Positions 5,861 to 15,200 of a stretch of DNA of 21,716 nucleotides are shown here, piece after piece. The stretch spans positions 1 through 21,716 of the IMG/VR virus record IMGVR_UViG_3300046011_012195, one strand, 5' to 3'. Numbering within the stretch: the stretch's first letter is position 1; each line of letters opens with the position of its first letter. The notes under the pieces were generated by a model, which searched no databases, was not told the DNA's origin, and saw only the letters and a program-made list of their open reading frames with translations. The stretch is from a virus. The translations under genes and the position numbers were made by a program.

Positions 5861-7887
5861 TGGCTACAGTTACTGTATCTGCATTAGGGGGAAATTGGAG
5901 TAGTATTACTACTTGGGTAGGTGCTGCATTACCTGCCGTTGGTGATGACATTGTAGCAAATGCCACATCTGGTCCATTAACTGTAGATAGTAATAGAACA
6001 TGCTTAACTATAAATTTTACAGGGTATACAAATACATTCACAATTAATAATGGAGTAACATTAAGTGTTACAGGAACTGCAATTACTTTAGGTTCTGGGA
6101 TGACATATAATCAAACCACTACTGGTATAATAAGTATTAGTGGAAACGTAGCTACCACTACAATAACATTTGCAGGAATAACAATACCAAATTTAACTAT
6201 TGCTAGACCATTTAATAGTACAAATGTCGCTATAAGTGGTGCAACACCTACAGTTAAAAATTTATTAATTTCAGGTGTTGGAATACCAAATTTAACAGGA
6301 ACATCATTAGTTATAACAACTTCTATTATTGTAAATCAGAGATTAGATGGAATTGTCCCTATGACATTTACAGGTACAGTAACATTATCAGGTACAAATA
6401 CTTTAAGGACAGGTTTTACTGTTCCAACTGGAAGTACTTTAATAATAGGTAGTAATATATCAATTAGCGGAATTATAACATTTGCCTCAGGTTCATTTTT
6501 AACACCAAATTTATATCTTGTTACAATAGAGTTATCTAGCACTTTAGATTCAAGTGCTGTTACTTGGTATAATATACTTATATCTAATGCTAGTAGTGTT
6601 ACTGTTACACTTATATCTAATTGGAATATTAGTAATAATTTATCTTATTTTAATGGATCTGGTAGTAGTTTTATAACATCTACTACAGTTAAAACTGTAA
6701 CAGTTCAAGGTAGTTTTATTGCTACAAATACAGTATTTCAATCATTATTTTTAAATAATATTATATTAAATTTAACAGGTCAAGGAACTTTTGCTCCTAG
6801 ATCAATAAGAGGAAATGCTGCAACTCCTTGTGTTGTAAATATAAATACATCTAATCCAACAGGATATGTAATTGGTTCAGCTTTAATTTCAGGTGCATTC
6901 CATATAGTATTAGGAAATTCATTAACTTTTAATTTAGTTGGAACTTCTGTTGCATCTGCTTATGTTGGAACTACATTAAGTTTAAGTAATGGTCCAACTA
7001 TAGATACTAATAGATCGTCAATAGGAGGAAGTAATCCACAATATAGTGCTATTATAATAACTGATAGTGCTACTATTAATTCAGAAACAACGTGTTTAGG
7101 TAATCTTTCTTTTGCAGCAGCTTTTAGTTCCTTATCAACTGTTAATGGGTCAAAAATATTATTTGAAGGTAATTTATCAACAGCTGTAGGTATTACTCCA
7201 ACTGGAACAAGTACTCTTGAATTTTCAGGCAGTAGTGCTGCTACTTGGGGAGCTGGAGCATATAGAAATAATATCAATGTAAATAAATCTAGTGGAGCTA
7301 TTGTAACAGCAGCAGCAGCTATAACATATGGAGTTGCTAATGCAGTATTAAATTTAAATACTATAGTTAATTTTTCTGCTAATTCAAATACATTTACTTT
7401 AAGTGGTACTCCACTAACTATTAATAATTCTAGTGTTAGTCAGTTTTTTAACATGACTGTTTCAAATGGTGTAACATTAAATATAAATAATAATACTACA
7501 CCTATACTAGGAACATTATCATTATTAGGAAATGCTACATTCGCAGGAACTCATGGATGGACTTGTAGTACACTTACTTGCTCTATATCAAATACAACAA
7601 TTACATTAGCCAATAGTTCATCGGGTGCTTCATATAGAACAACATCTACTGCAAGTTTATTAGGTACAAATGCTCAACGAATTACAATGATTTCAAATAA
7701 TGCAACTACTCAATCAATTTGGACATTAGATAATGGAGCACAACAATCATTAGTTTATGTAAATGGAACTCGTATTGATAGTTCTCAAGGAGCAACAATT
7801 TGGTCATTTGGAGGAACATTAACTGGAACAACTAACTGGGGTACAGGTAGTGCCCCTGCAACTACTGCCTATACATACGTTTGTTAA
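5860..7887 (+). CDS. Beta-solenoid tail protein A (675 aa)
   Basis: Probable fibre or tailspike-type virion protein. Almost the whole chain is short beta strands of Thr, Ser, Asn, Ile and Val with regular turns, as in a right-handed beta-helix. Cysteines are few and no helices or signal peptide are visible. The N-terminal module (GGNWSSITTWVGAALPAVGDD, then NRTCLTINFTGYTNTFTI) recurs at residues 81-135 of the next gene. The C-terminal module (LVYVNGTRIDSSQGATIW, FGGTLTGTTNWG, AYTYVC) also recurs there. The two genes are therefore tandem paralogues. I see no obvious catalytic triad for polysaccharide cleavage, so enzymatic activity is not claimed. The start overlaps the upstream stop and the next gene begins 3 nt after its own. 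Confidence 0.78.
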   Translation: MATVTVSALGGNWSSITTWVGAALPAVGDDIVANATSGPLTVDSNRTCLTINFTGYTNTFTINNGVTLSVTGTAITLGSGMTYNQTTTGIISISGNVATTTITFAGITIPNLTIARPFNSTNVAISGATPTVKNLLISGVGIPNLTGTSLVITTSIIVNQRLDGIVPMTFTGTVTLSGTNTLRTGFTVPTGSTLIIGSNISISGIITFASGSFLTPNLYLVTIELSSTLDSSAVTWYNILISNASSVTVTLISNWNISNNLSYFNGSGSSFITSTTVKTVTVQGSFIATNTVFQSLFLNNIILNLTGQGTFAPRSIRGNAATPCVVNINTSNPTGYVIGSALISGAFHIVLGNSLTFNLVGTSVASAYVGTTLSLSNGPTIDTNRSSIGGSNPQYSAIIITDSATINSETTCLGNLSFAAAFSSLSTVNGSKILFEGNLSTAVGITPTGTSTLEFSGSSAATWGAGAYRNNINVNKSSGAIVTAAAAITYGVANAVLNLNTIVNFSANSNTFTLSGTPLTINNSSVSQFFNMTVSNGVTLNINNNTTPILGTLSLLGNATFAGTHGWTCSTLTCSISNTTITLANSSSGASYRTTSTASLLGTNAQRITMISNNATTQSIWTLDNGAQQSLVYVNGTRIDSSQGATIWSFGGTLTGTTNWGTGSAPATTAYTYVC

Positions 7888-7890
7888 GAT

Positions 7891-9678
7891 ATGGCAGCTA
7901 GAACTTGGAGAGGTAACACTTATAGATTCACAGTAACCGCCGCTACTGCCGCAGCCGGAGATACCTATACTAACAATGGTCAAACATTCACTGTCACCGA
8001 TGCTATCGCAGGAGGAACAGTTTTATATTGTTTTGGAACTGGCGCGCCATCTGCATCTGGTAATTTAGTTAGGACTTCAGGAGCAGGAACAGATCCTATT
8101 GTTTTTAGTGCAGTTACTGCTCCTAATGCAAATTGGGGAACCACAACTAATTGGCTAGAAAACGCAGTTCCATTAGTTGCAGATGATGTTACATTTGATG
8201 CAAACTCAAGAGATTGTACAGTCAATACTTCAAATAGAGTATGCAAATCAATAGACTTTACAAACTATGCAAACACAATTACCTTCACATTTAATGTTTC
8301 TGTAGCAGGTAACGTTACATTAGGAGCTAGTATGGGCATTGCGGGCGCTGGTGCTTTAAATATAACAGCAGCATCCACACTTACACCAAATAGTAAGATT
8401 TGGACTGGGAATTTTAGTGTTACACCATCAAATATTGGTGTTCAATTTACAGTCACACTAGCTGCTGCATTTACTGTAGAAGGAACATTTACCCATGGTA
8501 CTGGGTCAGGAGCAACAGTAACATTTAATGGATTTACTCTAACATTAAAGGGAAATTTACAATTTTCAACATCAGGTATAATAGGGACATCAGATGTAAT
8601 AATAGCACCACCAATTGGAACAACTAAAACTGCTAATTCTGGAGTTAATATATCTAGCAATTCATTAGAATTTAATGGAGCAGGTACTTTTAATATGCTT
8701 GGTAATTTTACTTTTGGTGGAGCTACACTAAAATATACAAATGGAGCGTTTAATCATCTTGCAGGGGTATTTAATATATCTAGATTAGCAGTATCATTAG
8801 ATGTTCCTGGTATGTCATTTAATTCAATGTCAGTATTAAGTAATAGTATGGTCATCACATTGCTTTCGGATATAAATTGCAGAGGTGAATTTTATGTTCA
8901 ATCTGCAACATTCTCAGGAGCATTTAATGTAAATGTTGGTAATATAAGAGCCGCTTCCGCTGGATGTCAAGGAGGAAATATTTTTATTAGGAGCGGGACT
9001 ACTCACTTGGGAGTTACATATAGTGCAGGAACTTGGAATGATAGTGTAACTAACTATAATTGTAATATCACAATAGTAGGAAATCCAACAATTACTAATA
9101 CTGGTATGAACGGTGGCTCTCTTACATATACTTCAGGCATACCAAATTTTAATGGCACCTTCCGAATAGCAAGGACAATGACACTAAGTCTTTCAGGTAT
9201 GCCTGCATTTAATAATCTTACCGTAGATACAACCAGCGGTACCAACGCAGTTATAACCAATAATGCTGAATTCACAGTAAATGGAATAATGTTTAGTTTA
9301 CATAGTGTGTCGAGTCAAGTTATAAATTGGGTAGGATCCTCAGGATGGTCAACTAATTCTCTCGTAAATACATTTGCAGGAGGAACTTTATCATTAACAT
9401 CCGGAATTACATATACTGTAAGATCAGCTATTAATTTTACAGGAGGAACAGCAGCAGGTAGACCACTTATAAGAGCATCATTAGTAAATAGTACAAAGGC
9501 AATACTAACATTAAATCTAGGAGCAACACAAAATATGATATATGTTAGTGGTACTGATATAGATTCTTCACAAAATAATGGACAAACTATTTGGACATTT
9601 GGTGGAGTTCTAACTAGAACTTTAAATTGGAATATAGGAACAAGACCAGGAACATCAGCTTATACATTTGTGAATTAA
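7891..9678 (+). CDS. Beta-solenoid tail protein B (595 aa), paralogue of A
   Basis: It lies 3 nt after its paralogue and has the same architecture. Residues 1-75 are extra: a small beta domain (MAARTWRGNTYRFTVTAATA, then GQTFTVTDAIAGGTVLYCF) absent from protein A. Residues 81-135 hold the shared module (NWGTTTNWLENAVPLVADDV, RVCKSIDFTNYANTI). A long stretch of Thr/Asn/Ser-rich strands follows. The C-terminal module (MIYVSGTDIDSSQNNGQTIW, FGGVLTRTLNWN, AYTFVN) aligns with that of protein A. Inferred role: a second spike or fibre protein for surface binding. There is no recognisable lyase or hydrolase active site. It is the last gene of the upstream fibre cluster and is followed by an exact late-gene motif before gp13. 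Confidence 0.78.
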   Translation: MAARTWRGNTYRFTVTAATAAAGDTYTNNGQTFTVTDAIAGGTVLYCFGTGAPSASGNLVRTSGAGTDPIVFSAVTAPNANWGTTTNWLENAVPLVADDVTFDANSRDCTVNTSNRVCKSIDFTNYANTITFTFNVSVAGNVTLGASMGIAGAGALNITAASTLTPNSKIWTGNFSVTPSNIGVQFTVTLAAAFTVEGTFTHGTGSGATVTFNGFTLTLKGNLQFSTSGIIGTSDVIIAPPIGTTKTANSGVNISSNSLEFNGAGTFNMLGNFTFGGATLKYTNGAFNHLAGVFNISRLAVSLDVPGMSFNSMSVLSNSMVITLLSDINCRGEFYVQSATFSGAFNVNVGNIRAASAGCQGGNIFIRSGTTHLGVTYSAGTWNDSVTNYNCNITIVGNPTITNTGMNGGSLTYTSGIPNFNGTFRIARTMTLSLSGMPAFNNLTVDTTSGTNAVITNNAEFTVNGIMFSLHSVSSQVINWVGSSGWSTNSLVNTFAGGTLSLTSGITYTVRSAINFTGGTAAGRPLIRASLVNSTKAILTLNLGATQNMIYVSGTDIDSSQNNGQTIWTFGGVLTRTLNWNIGTRPGTSAYTFVN

Positions 9679-9691
9679 ATTAAAAAAGTCA

Positions 9692-9701
9692 ATATTTATA
9701 A
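9692..9701 (+). promoter_or_regulatory. ATATTTATAA late-gene motif, copy 2
   Basis: Exact ATATTTATAA, followed by TAAATTG. It sits in the 38-nt gap between the beta-solenoid gene and the gp13-like gene, 15 nt before the ATG at 9717. It probably drives or processes the neck cassette. Confidence 0.6.
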
Positions 9702-9716
9702 TAAATTGACTTTCCA

Positions 9717-10850
9717 ATGAATATTCCTATATACCCAGGTAGCTCATCATTTTTTCCAGGAGAAACTCCATTTGGATTTTATGATTTTGATCCGCAATTT
9801 CAAACGGATGCAGATAAAGTAACAACTTTTTGCGCTAGACGATTAGGATATCCAATTATGGATGTTGAATTGCAGGATTTAAATTTTTATGCGGCATTTG
9901 AAGAAGCCGTTACTACATACGGAAATGAATTATATGCTTTTCAATTAAGAGATAATTTATTAAATGTAATTGGTGCTTCTACTTCTTCAAACATGAACCA
10001 TGCTGTTGCTACGCCTTCAATGGCTGGAGTAATTAGACTATCTCAACAATATGGTTCTGAAGCAGGAGTAGGAGGAAATATTACTTGGTATAGTGGTTCA
10101 TTTAAAACTACAGCATCAGTCCAAGATTATGATTTTAATCTATGGGCTATAGAAAACAATGTAACTGGTGGAATGGAAATCAAAAGAATATTTTGGCAGC
10201 CACCTCCAGCAGTTAATCAAGTATATAATTTAAGTGTATTCTCAGGTTTAGGTGGAGTTCCAGCAGTTGGTGCTTATGGATTATTTGGATCAACAGGATT
10301 CTTAATGTATCCAACAAGTCTATTGTTGCAATCCGCTCAAGCAGTTGAAATGCAAAATGAAATTTCATTAGCAGGATATTCATTTGAATTAATAAACAAT
10401 AAGTTAAGAATATTTCCTATACCTGACCATAATGAAGACCATATTTGGTTCCAATATATTAGCATTGAGGAAAGAAACAATAGTGTTATTGGACAAACAC
10501 CAGGTCAAGTAACAAATGCATCAAATGCTAATTTCACTAATCCAATATATTCCCAAATTAATTCAATAGGAAGACAATGGATATTTGAATATACACTAGC
10601 TTTATGTAAAGAAATGTTAGGATATGTTCGTGGAAAATATACTCAGGTTCCTATTCCAAATAAAGAAATTACATTAAATCAAGCTGATTTATTAGCATCT
10701 GCTACTACAGATAAAACAGCATTACTTGATAGATTAAGAGTATATTTTGATGAAACATCCCGTCAAGCATTATTAGCAAGAAAACAAGCAGAAAGCGATT
10801 CAGCAATGAGCGAACTCTCAAAGTCACCAATGGTAATATTCATAGGATAA
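9717..10850 (+). CDS. 13: Neck protein, gp13-like (377 aa)
   Basis: In T4, gp13 and gp14 form the neck that closes the filled head and receives the tail. The N-terminal segment (FGFYDFDPQFQTDADKV, RRLGYPIMDVELQD, FYAAFEEAVTTYGNEL) and the later segment (RQWIFEYTLALCKEMLGYVR, KYTQVPIPNKEITLNQADLL) match the gp13-like neck proteins of T4-related marine phages as I know them. At 377 residues it is longer than T4 gp13 (about 309). The extra length may lie in the Gly-rich middle around residues 165-215. A C-terminal helix (residues 325-360) may be an interaction surface. The start follows an exact late-gene motif by 15 nt, with no Shine-Dalgarno. The next gene begins 1 nt after its stop, in T4 order 13-14-15. 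Confidence 0.85.
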   Translation: MNIPIYPGSSSFFPGETPFGFYDFDPQFQTDADKVTTFCARRLGYPIMDVELQDLNFYAAFEEAVTTYGNELYAFQLRDNLLNVIGASTSSNMNHAVATPSMAGVIRLSQQYGSEAGVGGNITWYSGSFKTTASVQDYDFNLWAIENNVTGGMEIKRIFWQPPPAVNQVYNLSVFSGLGGVPAVGAYGLFGSTGFLMYPTSLLLQSAQAVEMQNEISLAGYSFELINNKLRIFPIPDHNEDHIWFQYISIEERNNSVIGQTPGQVTNASNANFTNPIYSQINSIGRQWIFEYTLALCKEMLGYVRGKYTQVPIPNKEITLNQADLLASATTDKTALLDRLRVYFDETSRQALLARKQAESDSAMSELSKSPMVIFIG

Positions 10851-10851
10851 G

Positions 10852-11364
10852 ATGGCACTATTTGGATCTTCAAGAGATGTTTCATTCCTAAGAAGAATGA
10901 ATAGAGAGTTGATGGGGGATATAATAACCCAACAATGCGCCTTCTACAAATACAAGTTAAAAGAAACATCTATTAACATGTATGGTGAAGCATCTGGTGG
11001 TAAATTCTTTGATGGACCAGTTCTATTAAATGCATTAATTACTCTTGAATTTACTTCAAATCCTACAAGTGATTTAGGTGTAAATTTCGATTGGCCTATT
11101 TCATTTGCATTCTTAAGAGATGATTTAGTTGATGCAAATTTGGTTCCTGAAGTAGGAGATATTATATTATATCAAGAAAGTTACTGGGAAGTAGATAATG
11201 CAAGAGCAACACAATATTTTGTAGGTAAAGATCCTGATTATCCAAACTCTCCAAATCCACTAAACCCGGGATTAGAGAATTTTGGTTATAATGTTGGTGT
11301 ATCGTGTGATTGTCATTACGTGCCTGCCGATAGAGTTAACATACAAAGAACTAGACTTTTATAA
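10852..11364 (+). CDS. 14: Neck/head-completion protein, gp14-like (170 aa)
   Basis: It is assigned to the gp14 position by order, between gp13-like and gp15-like genes, and by a pattern seen in T4-related environmental phages: ITQQCAFYKYKLKETSINMY, GEASGGKFFDGP, FAFLRDDLVDANLVPEVGDI, YQESYWEVDNARATQYFVGK, then CHYVPADRVNIQRTR. It is clearly shorter than T4 gp14 (about 256 residues), so it may be a compact homologue or a functional analogue. It is a soluble beta-rich protein without membrane segments. Probable role: joining the portal side of the head to the tail terminator. The start is 1 nt after the gp13 stop and its own stop overlaps the next start (TAATG), which argues for coupled synthesis of neck components. 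Confidence 0.68.
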   Translation: MALFGSSRDVSFLRRMNRELMGDIITQQCAFYKYKLKETSINMYGEASGGKFFDGPVLLNALITLEFTSNPTSDLGVNFDWPISFAFLRDDLVDANLVPEVGDIILYQESYWEVDNARATQYFVGKDPDYPNSPNPLNPGLENFGYNVGVSCDCHYVPADRVNIQRTRLL

Positions 11365-12227
11365 TGGCTAAGAATAGTAGAACTCCAATCCCTAAAACAC
11401 AAAGAGAACTTAGTACCGAACAGCATAAAGCGTTCGATACTGAGATGGGAAATCCTAATAGCGCTAATGGTGTTAATAGAGGAAATCAAGTTTCTTTTAC
11501 AGGAGATTCTACAAAACCATTCTCAATTGGTATTCAAGATATTGATGAATCTATAATGTATTATTTTCAAAATGTAATTAAACCATTTGTAATACAAAAC
11601 GGAACAAGAATTGAAGTTCCAATAATTTATGGTTCACCAGAAAAATGGGCTTCATTTCAAAAATTTGGATACTTTAGAGACGCTCAAGGTAGAATTATGA
11701 TGCCAATCATCATGTTCAAAAGAGACAGTATTGATAAAGTAAGGACAATTGCTAATAAATTAGATGCAAACAATCCAAACAATGTTTCAATACAAGGAAA
11801 AAGTTATAGCCCTAAAAATGCATATGACAATTTTAATGCATTAAATAATGTTGTACCTCAAAAACAATACTACGCAGTTGTAGTTCCTGACTATATTACA
11901 GTAACTTATACATGTACCATCAATACTTATTACATGGATCAGCTCAATAAAATCATTGAAGCAATTGAATACGCTTCTGATTCATATTGGGGCGATCCCT
12001 CTCGTTTTCAGTTTAGAGCGATGATTGATTCGTTTAATATTAAAACAGAATTAGCAGATAAAGAAGAAAGAACAGTAAGTAGTACATTCAGTATTAAAAT
12101 GAATGGATATATTATCCCCGATATATTACAAAAAGATGTGACAGCATTGAAAAAATTACAAGATGTGGTTAAAATAAGGGTAAGTGAACAAGTGATAAAT
12201 AACATAAACGATATTAAAAATACTTAA
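11364..12227 (+). CDS. 15: Tail terminator/sheath stabiliser, gp15-like (287 aa)
   Basis: In T4, gp15 (about 272 residues) caps the tail tube and sheath and docks to the neck. Gene order 13-14-15, similar length and a shared pattern support the call. Landmarks are a helix-to-strand segment (SIMYYFQNVIKPF, GTRIEVPIIYGSPEKW), a central strand VVPDYITVTYTCTINTYYMD, a helix QLNKIIEAIEYASDSYW and a strand pair RFQFRAMIDSFNI, VSSTFSIKMNGYIIPD. The NGYIIPD ending resembles the NGW-x-P segment of T4 gp15. The first 55 residues are polar and probably flexible. The stop codon overlaps a late-gene motif by one base. The antisense frame near 12008-12205 is a shadow. Confidence 0.72.
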   Translation: MAKNSRTPIPKTQRELSTEQHKAFDTEMGNPNSANGVNRGNQVSFTGDSTKPFSIGIQDIDESIMYYFQNVIKPFVIQNGTRIEVPIIYGSPEKWASFQKFGYFRDAQGRIMMPIIMFKRDSIDKVRTIANKLDANNPNNVSIQGKSYSPKNAYDNFNALNNVVPQKQYYAVVVPDYITVTYTCTINTYYMDQLNKIIEAIEYASDSYWGDPSRFQFRAMIDSFNIKTELADKEERTVSSTFSIKMNGYIIPDILQKDVTALKKLQDVVKIRVSEQVINNINDIKNT

Positions 12228-12236
12228 TATTTATAA
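12227..12236 (+). promoter_or_regulatory. ATATTTATAA late-gene motif, copy 3
   Basis: Exact ATATTTATAA, followed by TAAAAA. Its first A is the last base of the gp15-like stop codon. It ends 6 nt before the ATG of the giant SHAEG fibre, leaving room for little or no leader if it acts as a -10 element. Confidence 0.58.
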
Positions 12237-12242
12237 TAAAAA

Positions 12243-15200
12243 ATGAGTACTATACCTTTTTTAAATGATCTAGACTCAGGCCTACAAGCCCGAGATATCA
12301 TAAATGCTATTAGAGGCCCAGTTAATTCTATATATGGGAGCGTTAGTGGTTCAGGAAATGGAGATACACAATTTACAGGTTCATTTAGTGGATCTTTAAA
12401 TGGAACAGCATCAACTGCTTCTTTTACTCCAAATGCTTTAATTACGGCATCAGTTAATTCAAATGAAATTACATTTACAAAAGGAAATGGAGACACATTC
12501 CTAATTACTGTTGATACTGGATCTGCACCACCAACTGGAAGTTTCCTTATAACAGCCTCAGTTAATTCAAATGAAATTACATTTACAAAAGGAGATGGAA
12601 CACAGTTTCCTATCTTAATTGATACAGGGTCAGGAGGATCAGGAATCCCAGGAGGAAATCCAGGTGAAATTCAATACAATAGTGCTAGTGCTTTTGAAGG
12701 AGTACCTCAATTAACATTTGATGGAACTAATCTAATGGCAACTGGATCTTTTTTAGGTAATCTAAATGGAACCGCTTCATATGTTACCTTAAATGGATTA
12801 GGAATAACAGTAAATGGAATGTCCTTAACTGCATCTGTTAGAACAGTAAATGGAAATTCCCCAGACGCAATTACGGGTAATATATCAACAGGACTATCCG
12901 CAACCGTAACTGGTACCTCAGCTTCATTAGTAATAAGTAGTTCAGGAGCAGTAACAGCTTCATTATCGGATGGTTTAGTATGGATTGTATCGGGTGATAG
13001 TACACCTGGAAATAATGGTGATACATTTATATGGAGCTCAGGATCTCAACAATGGTTTGAAATTACCCCATTAGATCAAACAGCAGCAGATGCTAGATAT
13101 CTTCAGTTGTCTGGAGGCTTAATGGTAGGTAATATAACTATGGATCCAGGTTTTACCTTAATAGGTACCTCTTCTTGGGCATATTCCTCATCACAAGCTA
13201 TAAGTGCATCTTATGTATTAAGTAGTTCATATGCATTAAGTAGTTCATACGCTACATCAGCAAGCTATGCTTTAAGTGCAAGCTATGCATTAAGTAGTTC
13301 ATTTGCTACTACTGCCTCTTATGTAAACATAAAAAAAGGCCCTAGAATTGAAGCTATAAACTACAATGGAAGTGAAATTTTTATTACTGGATCCATTGGG
13401 GGATCAGACACACACATTCAATTCAATAGTGGATCTGAATTTAGTGGATCTGAAAATTTTTCATACAAATATACAAATAATGGTTTTCAACAAGGAGAAA
13501 CAGTTTCAGCATCAGGTACATTTTCTCATGCTCAAGGAAAATTAACAACATCCTCTGGAAATTGGTCTCATGCTGAAGGAGATAGAACAATAGCATCCGG
13601 TTCATACTCACACGCTGAAGGAGATAGAACAAAAGCTGATGGTTTATATTCTCACGCTGAAGGATCTCAAACATGGGCAGTTGCTAATTATTCTCATGCT
13701 GAAGGATCTAGAGTAACAGCTTCAGGTATTGAGTCTCATGCAGAAGGAAGAAATACATTTACTTCAGGCAATTTTTCTCATGCTGAAGGATATGGAGCTA
13801 AAGCAATAGGAGATAATTCACACGCTGAAGGATATTTTACTATTACAGGTGACCCAACTCAACCTACTACATTTGGTGAATATTCACATGCTGAAGGACG
13901 ACAAACAACCGCCTCTGGAGAATCATCACATGCTGAAGGATTTCAAACTAAAGCATTAGGACAAAGATCACATGCTGAAGGTAGAAATTCAATAGCATTT
14001 GGTGAATATTCACATGCTGAAGGATGGTTTACTGTGTCATCAGGTTCTTCTACCCATGCTGAAGGATATCAAACAATAGCAAGAGGTGATTATACACATG
14101 CTGAAGGATATCAAACTCTTGCTAATGGTACTGGTTCACATGCTGAAGGATGGCTCACAACCTCTTCAGGTCTTTATTCTCATGCTGAAGGATATTTAAC
14201 ATTATCTTCTAATACCAGTTCACATGCTGAAGGAATATTCACAACTGCTTCAGGAGTTTATTCACATGCTGAAGGTAGAGAAACATTAGCAACAGGTTCA
14301 AACTCACATGCTGAAGGATATCTTACTATAGCATCAGGTTCCGAATCTCACGCTGAAGGTAGAGATACAAGAGCTACTAATACTGCGGCTCATGCTGAAG
14401 GATCTGGTTCATTAGCATCAGGTCCTGCCTCACATGCTGAAGGATATTTTACAACAGCTTCAAATCAATATTCACATGCTGAAGGATATCAAACTCTAGC
14501 TTCTGGACTCGCTTCACATGCTGAAGGTAGAGAAACAAGAGCTACTAATACTGCAGCTCATGCTGAAGGATATCGAACAACTGCTTCAGGTGTTTATTCC
14601 CATGCTGAAGGAAGATCAACACAAGCATCAGCTTCATATTCGCATGCTGAAGGCTACCAAACAAATACATCAGGAGCATATTCACACGCTGAAGGATATT
14701 TAACAACATCCTCAGGTGAGTATTCACATACTGAAGGTTATCAAACTCAAACAATAATAGGACAATATGGTCACGCTGAAGGATGGAGTACACTATCATC
14801 TGCAGATGCTTCTCATGCTGAAGGATTGCAAACAACAGCCTCTGGAAATTATTCACACGCAGAGGGAGTTGAAACAATAGCCTCTAACACTGGCTCACAT
14901 GCTGAAGGTGCAGGTACTTTAGCCTCAGGACGATATGCTCATACCGAAGGATATCTTACCACAGCTTCAGGCCAATTTACACACGCTGAAGGTAGATCTA
15001 CTCAAGCGATAGGAGAAGCTTCACATACTGAAGGATTAAATACTCAAGCATCAGGATCCTATTCACATGCTGAAGGATATCAAACAACAGCATCGGGGAA
15101 TTACTCTCATGCTGAAGGAGTTGAAACAGTAGCTACTAATAGTGGTTCACACGCTGAAGGAGTAGGTACTTTAGCCTCAGGACGATATGCTCATACCGAA

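Noticed and set aside
5860-9678. Polysaccharide depolymerase activity for the two beta-solenoid proteins
   Set aside because: The fold type is compatible, but I could not identify a catalytic residue set, so only a structural or binding role is stated.
14518-14877. Alternative-frame and minus-strand open frames inside the SHAEG array, also 13441-13674 and 2671-2868
   Set aside because: Their translations are repetitive Leu/His/Met strings produced by reading the repeats in the wrong frame.
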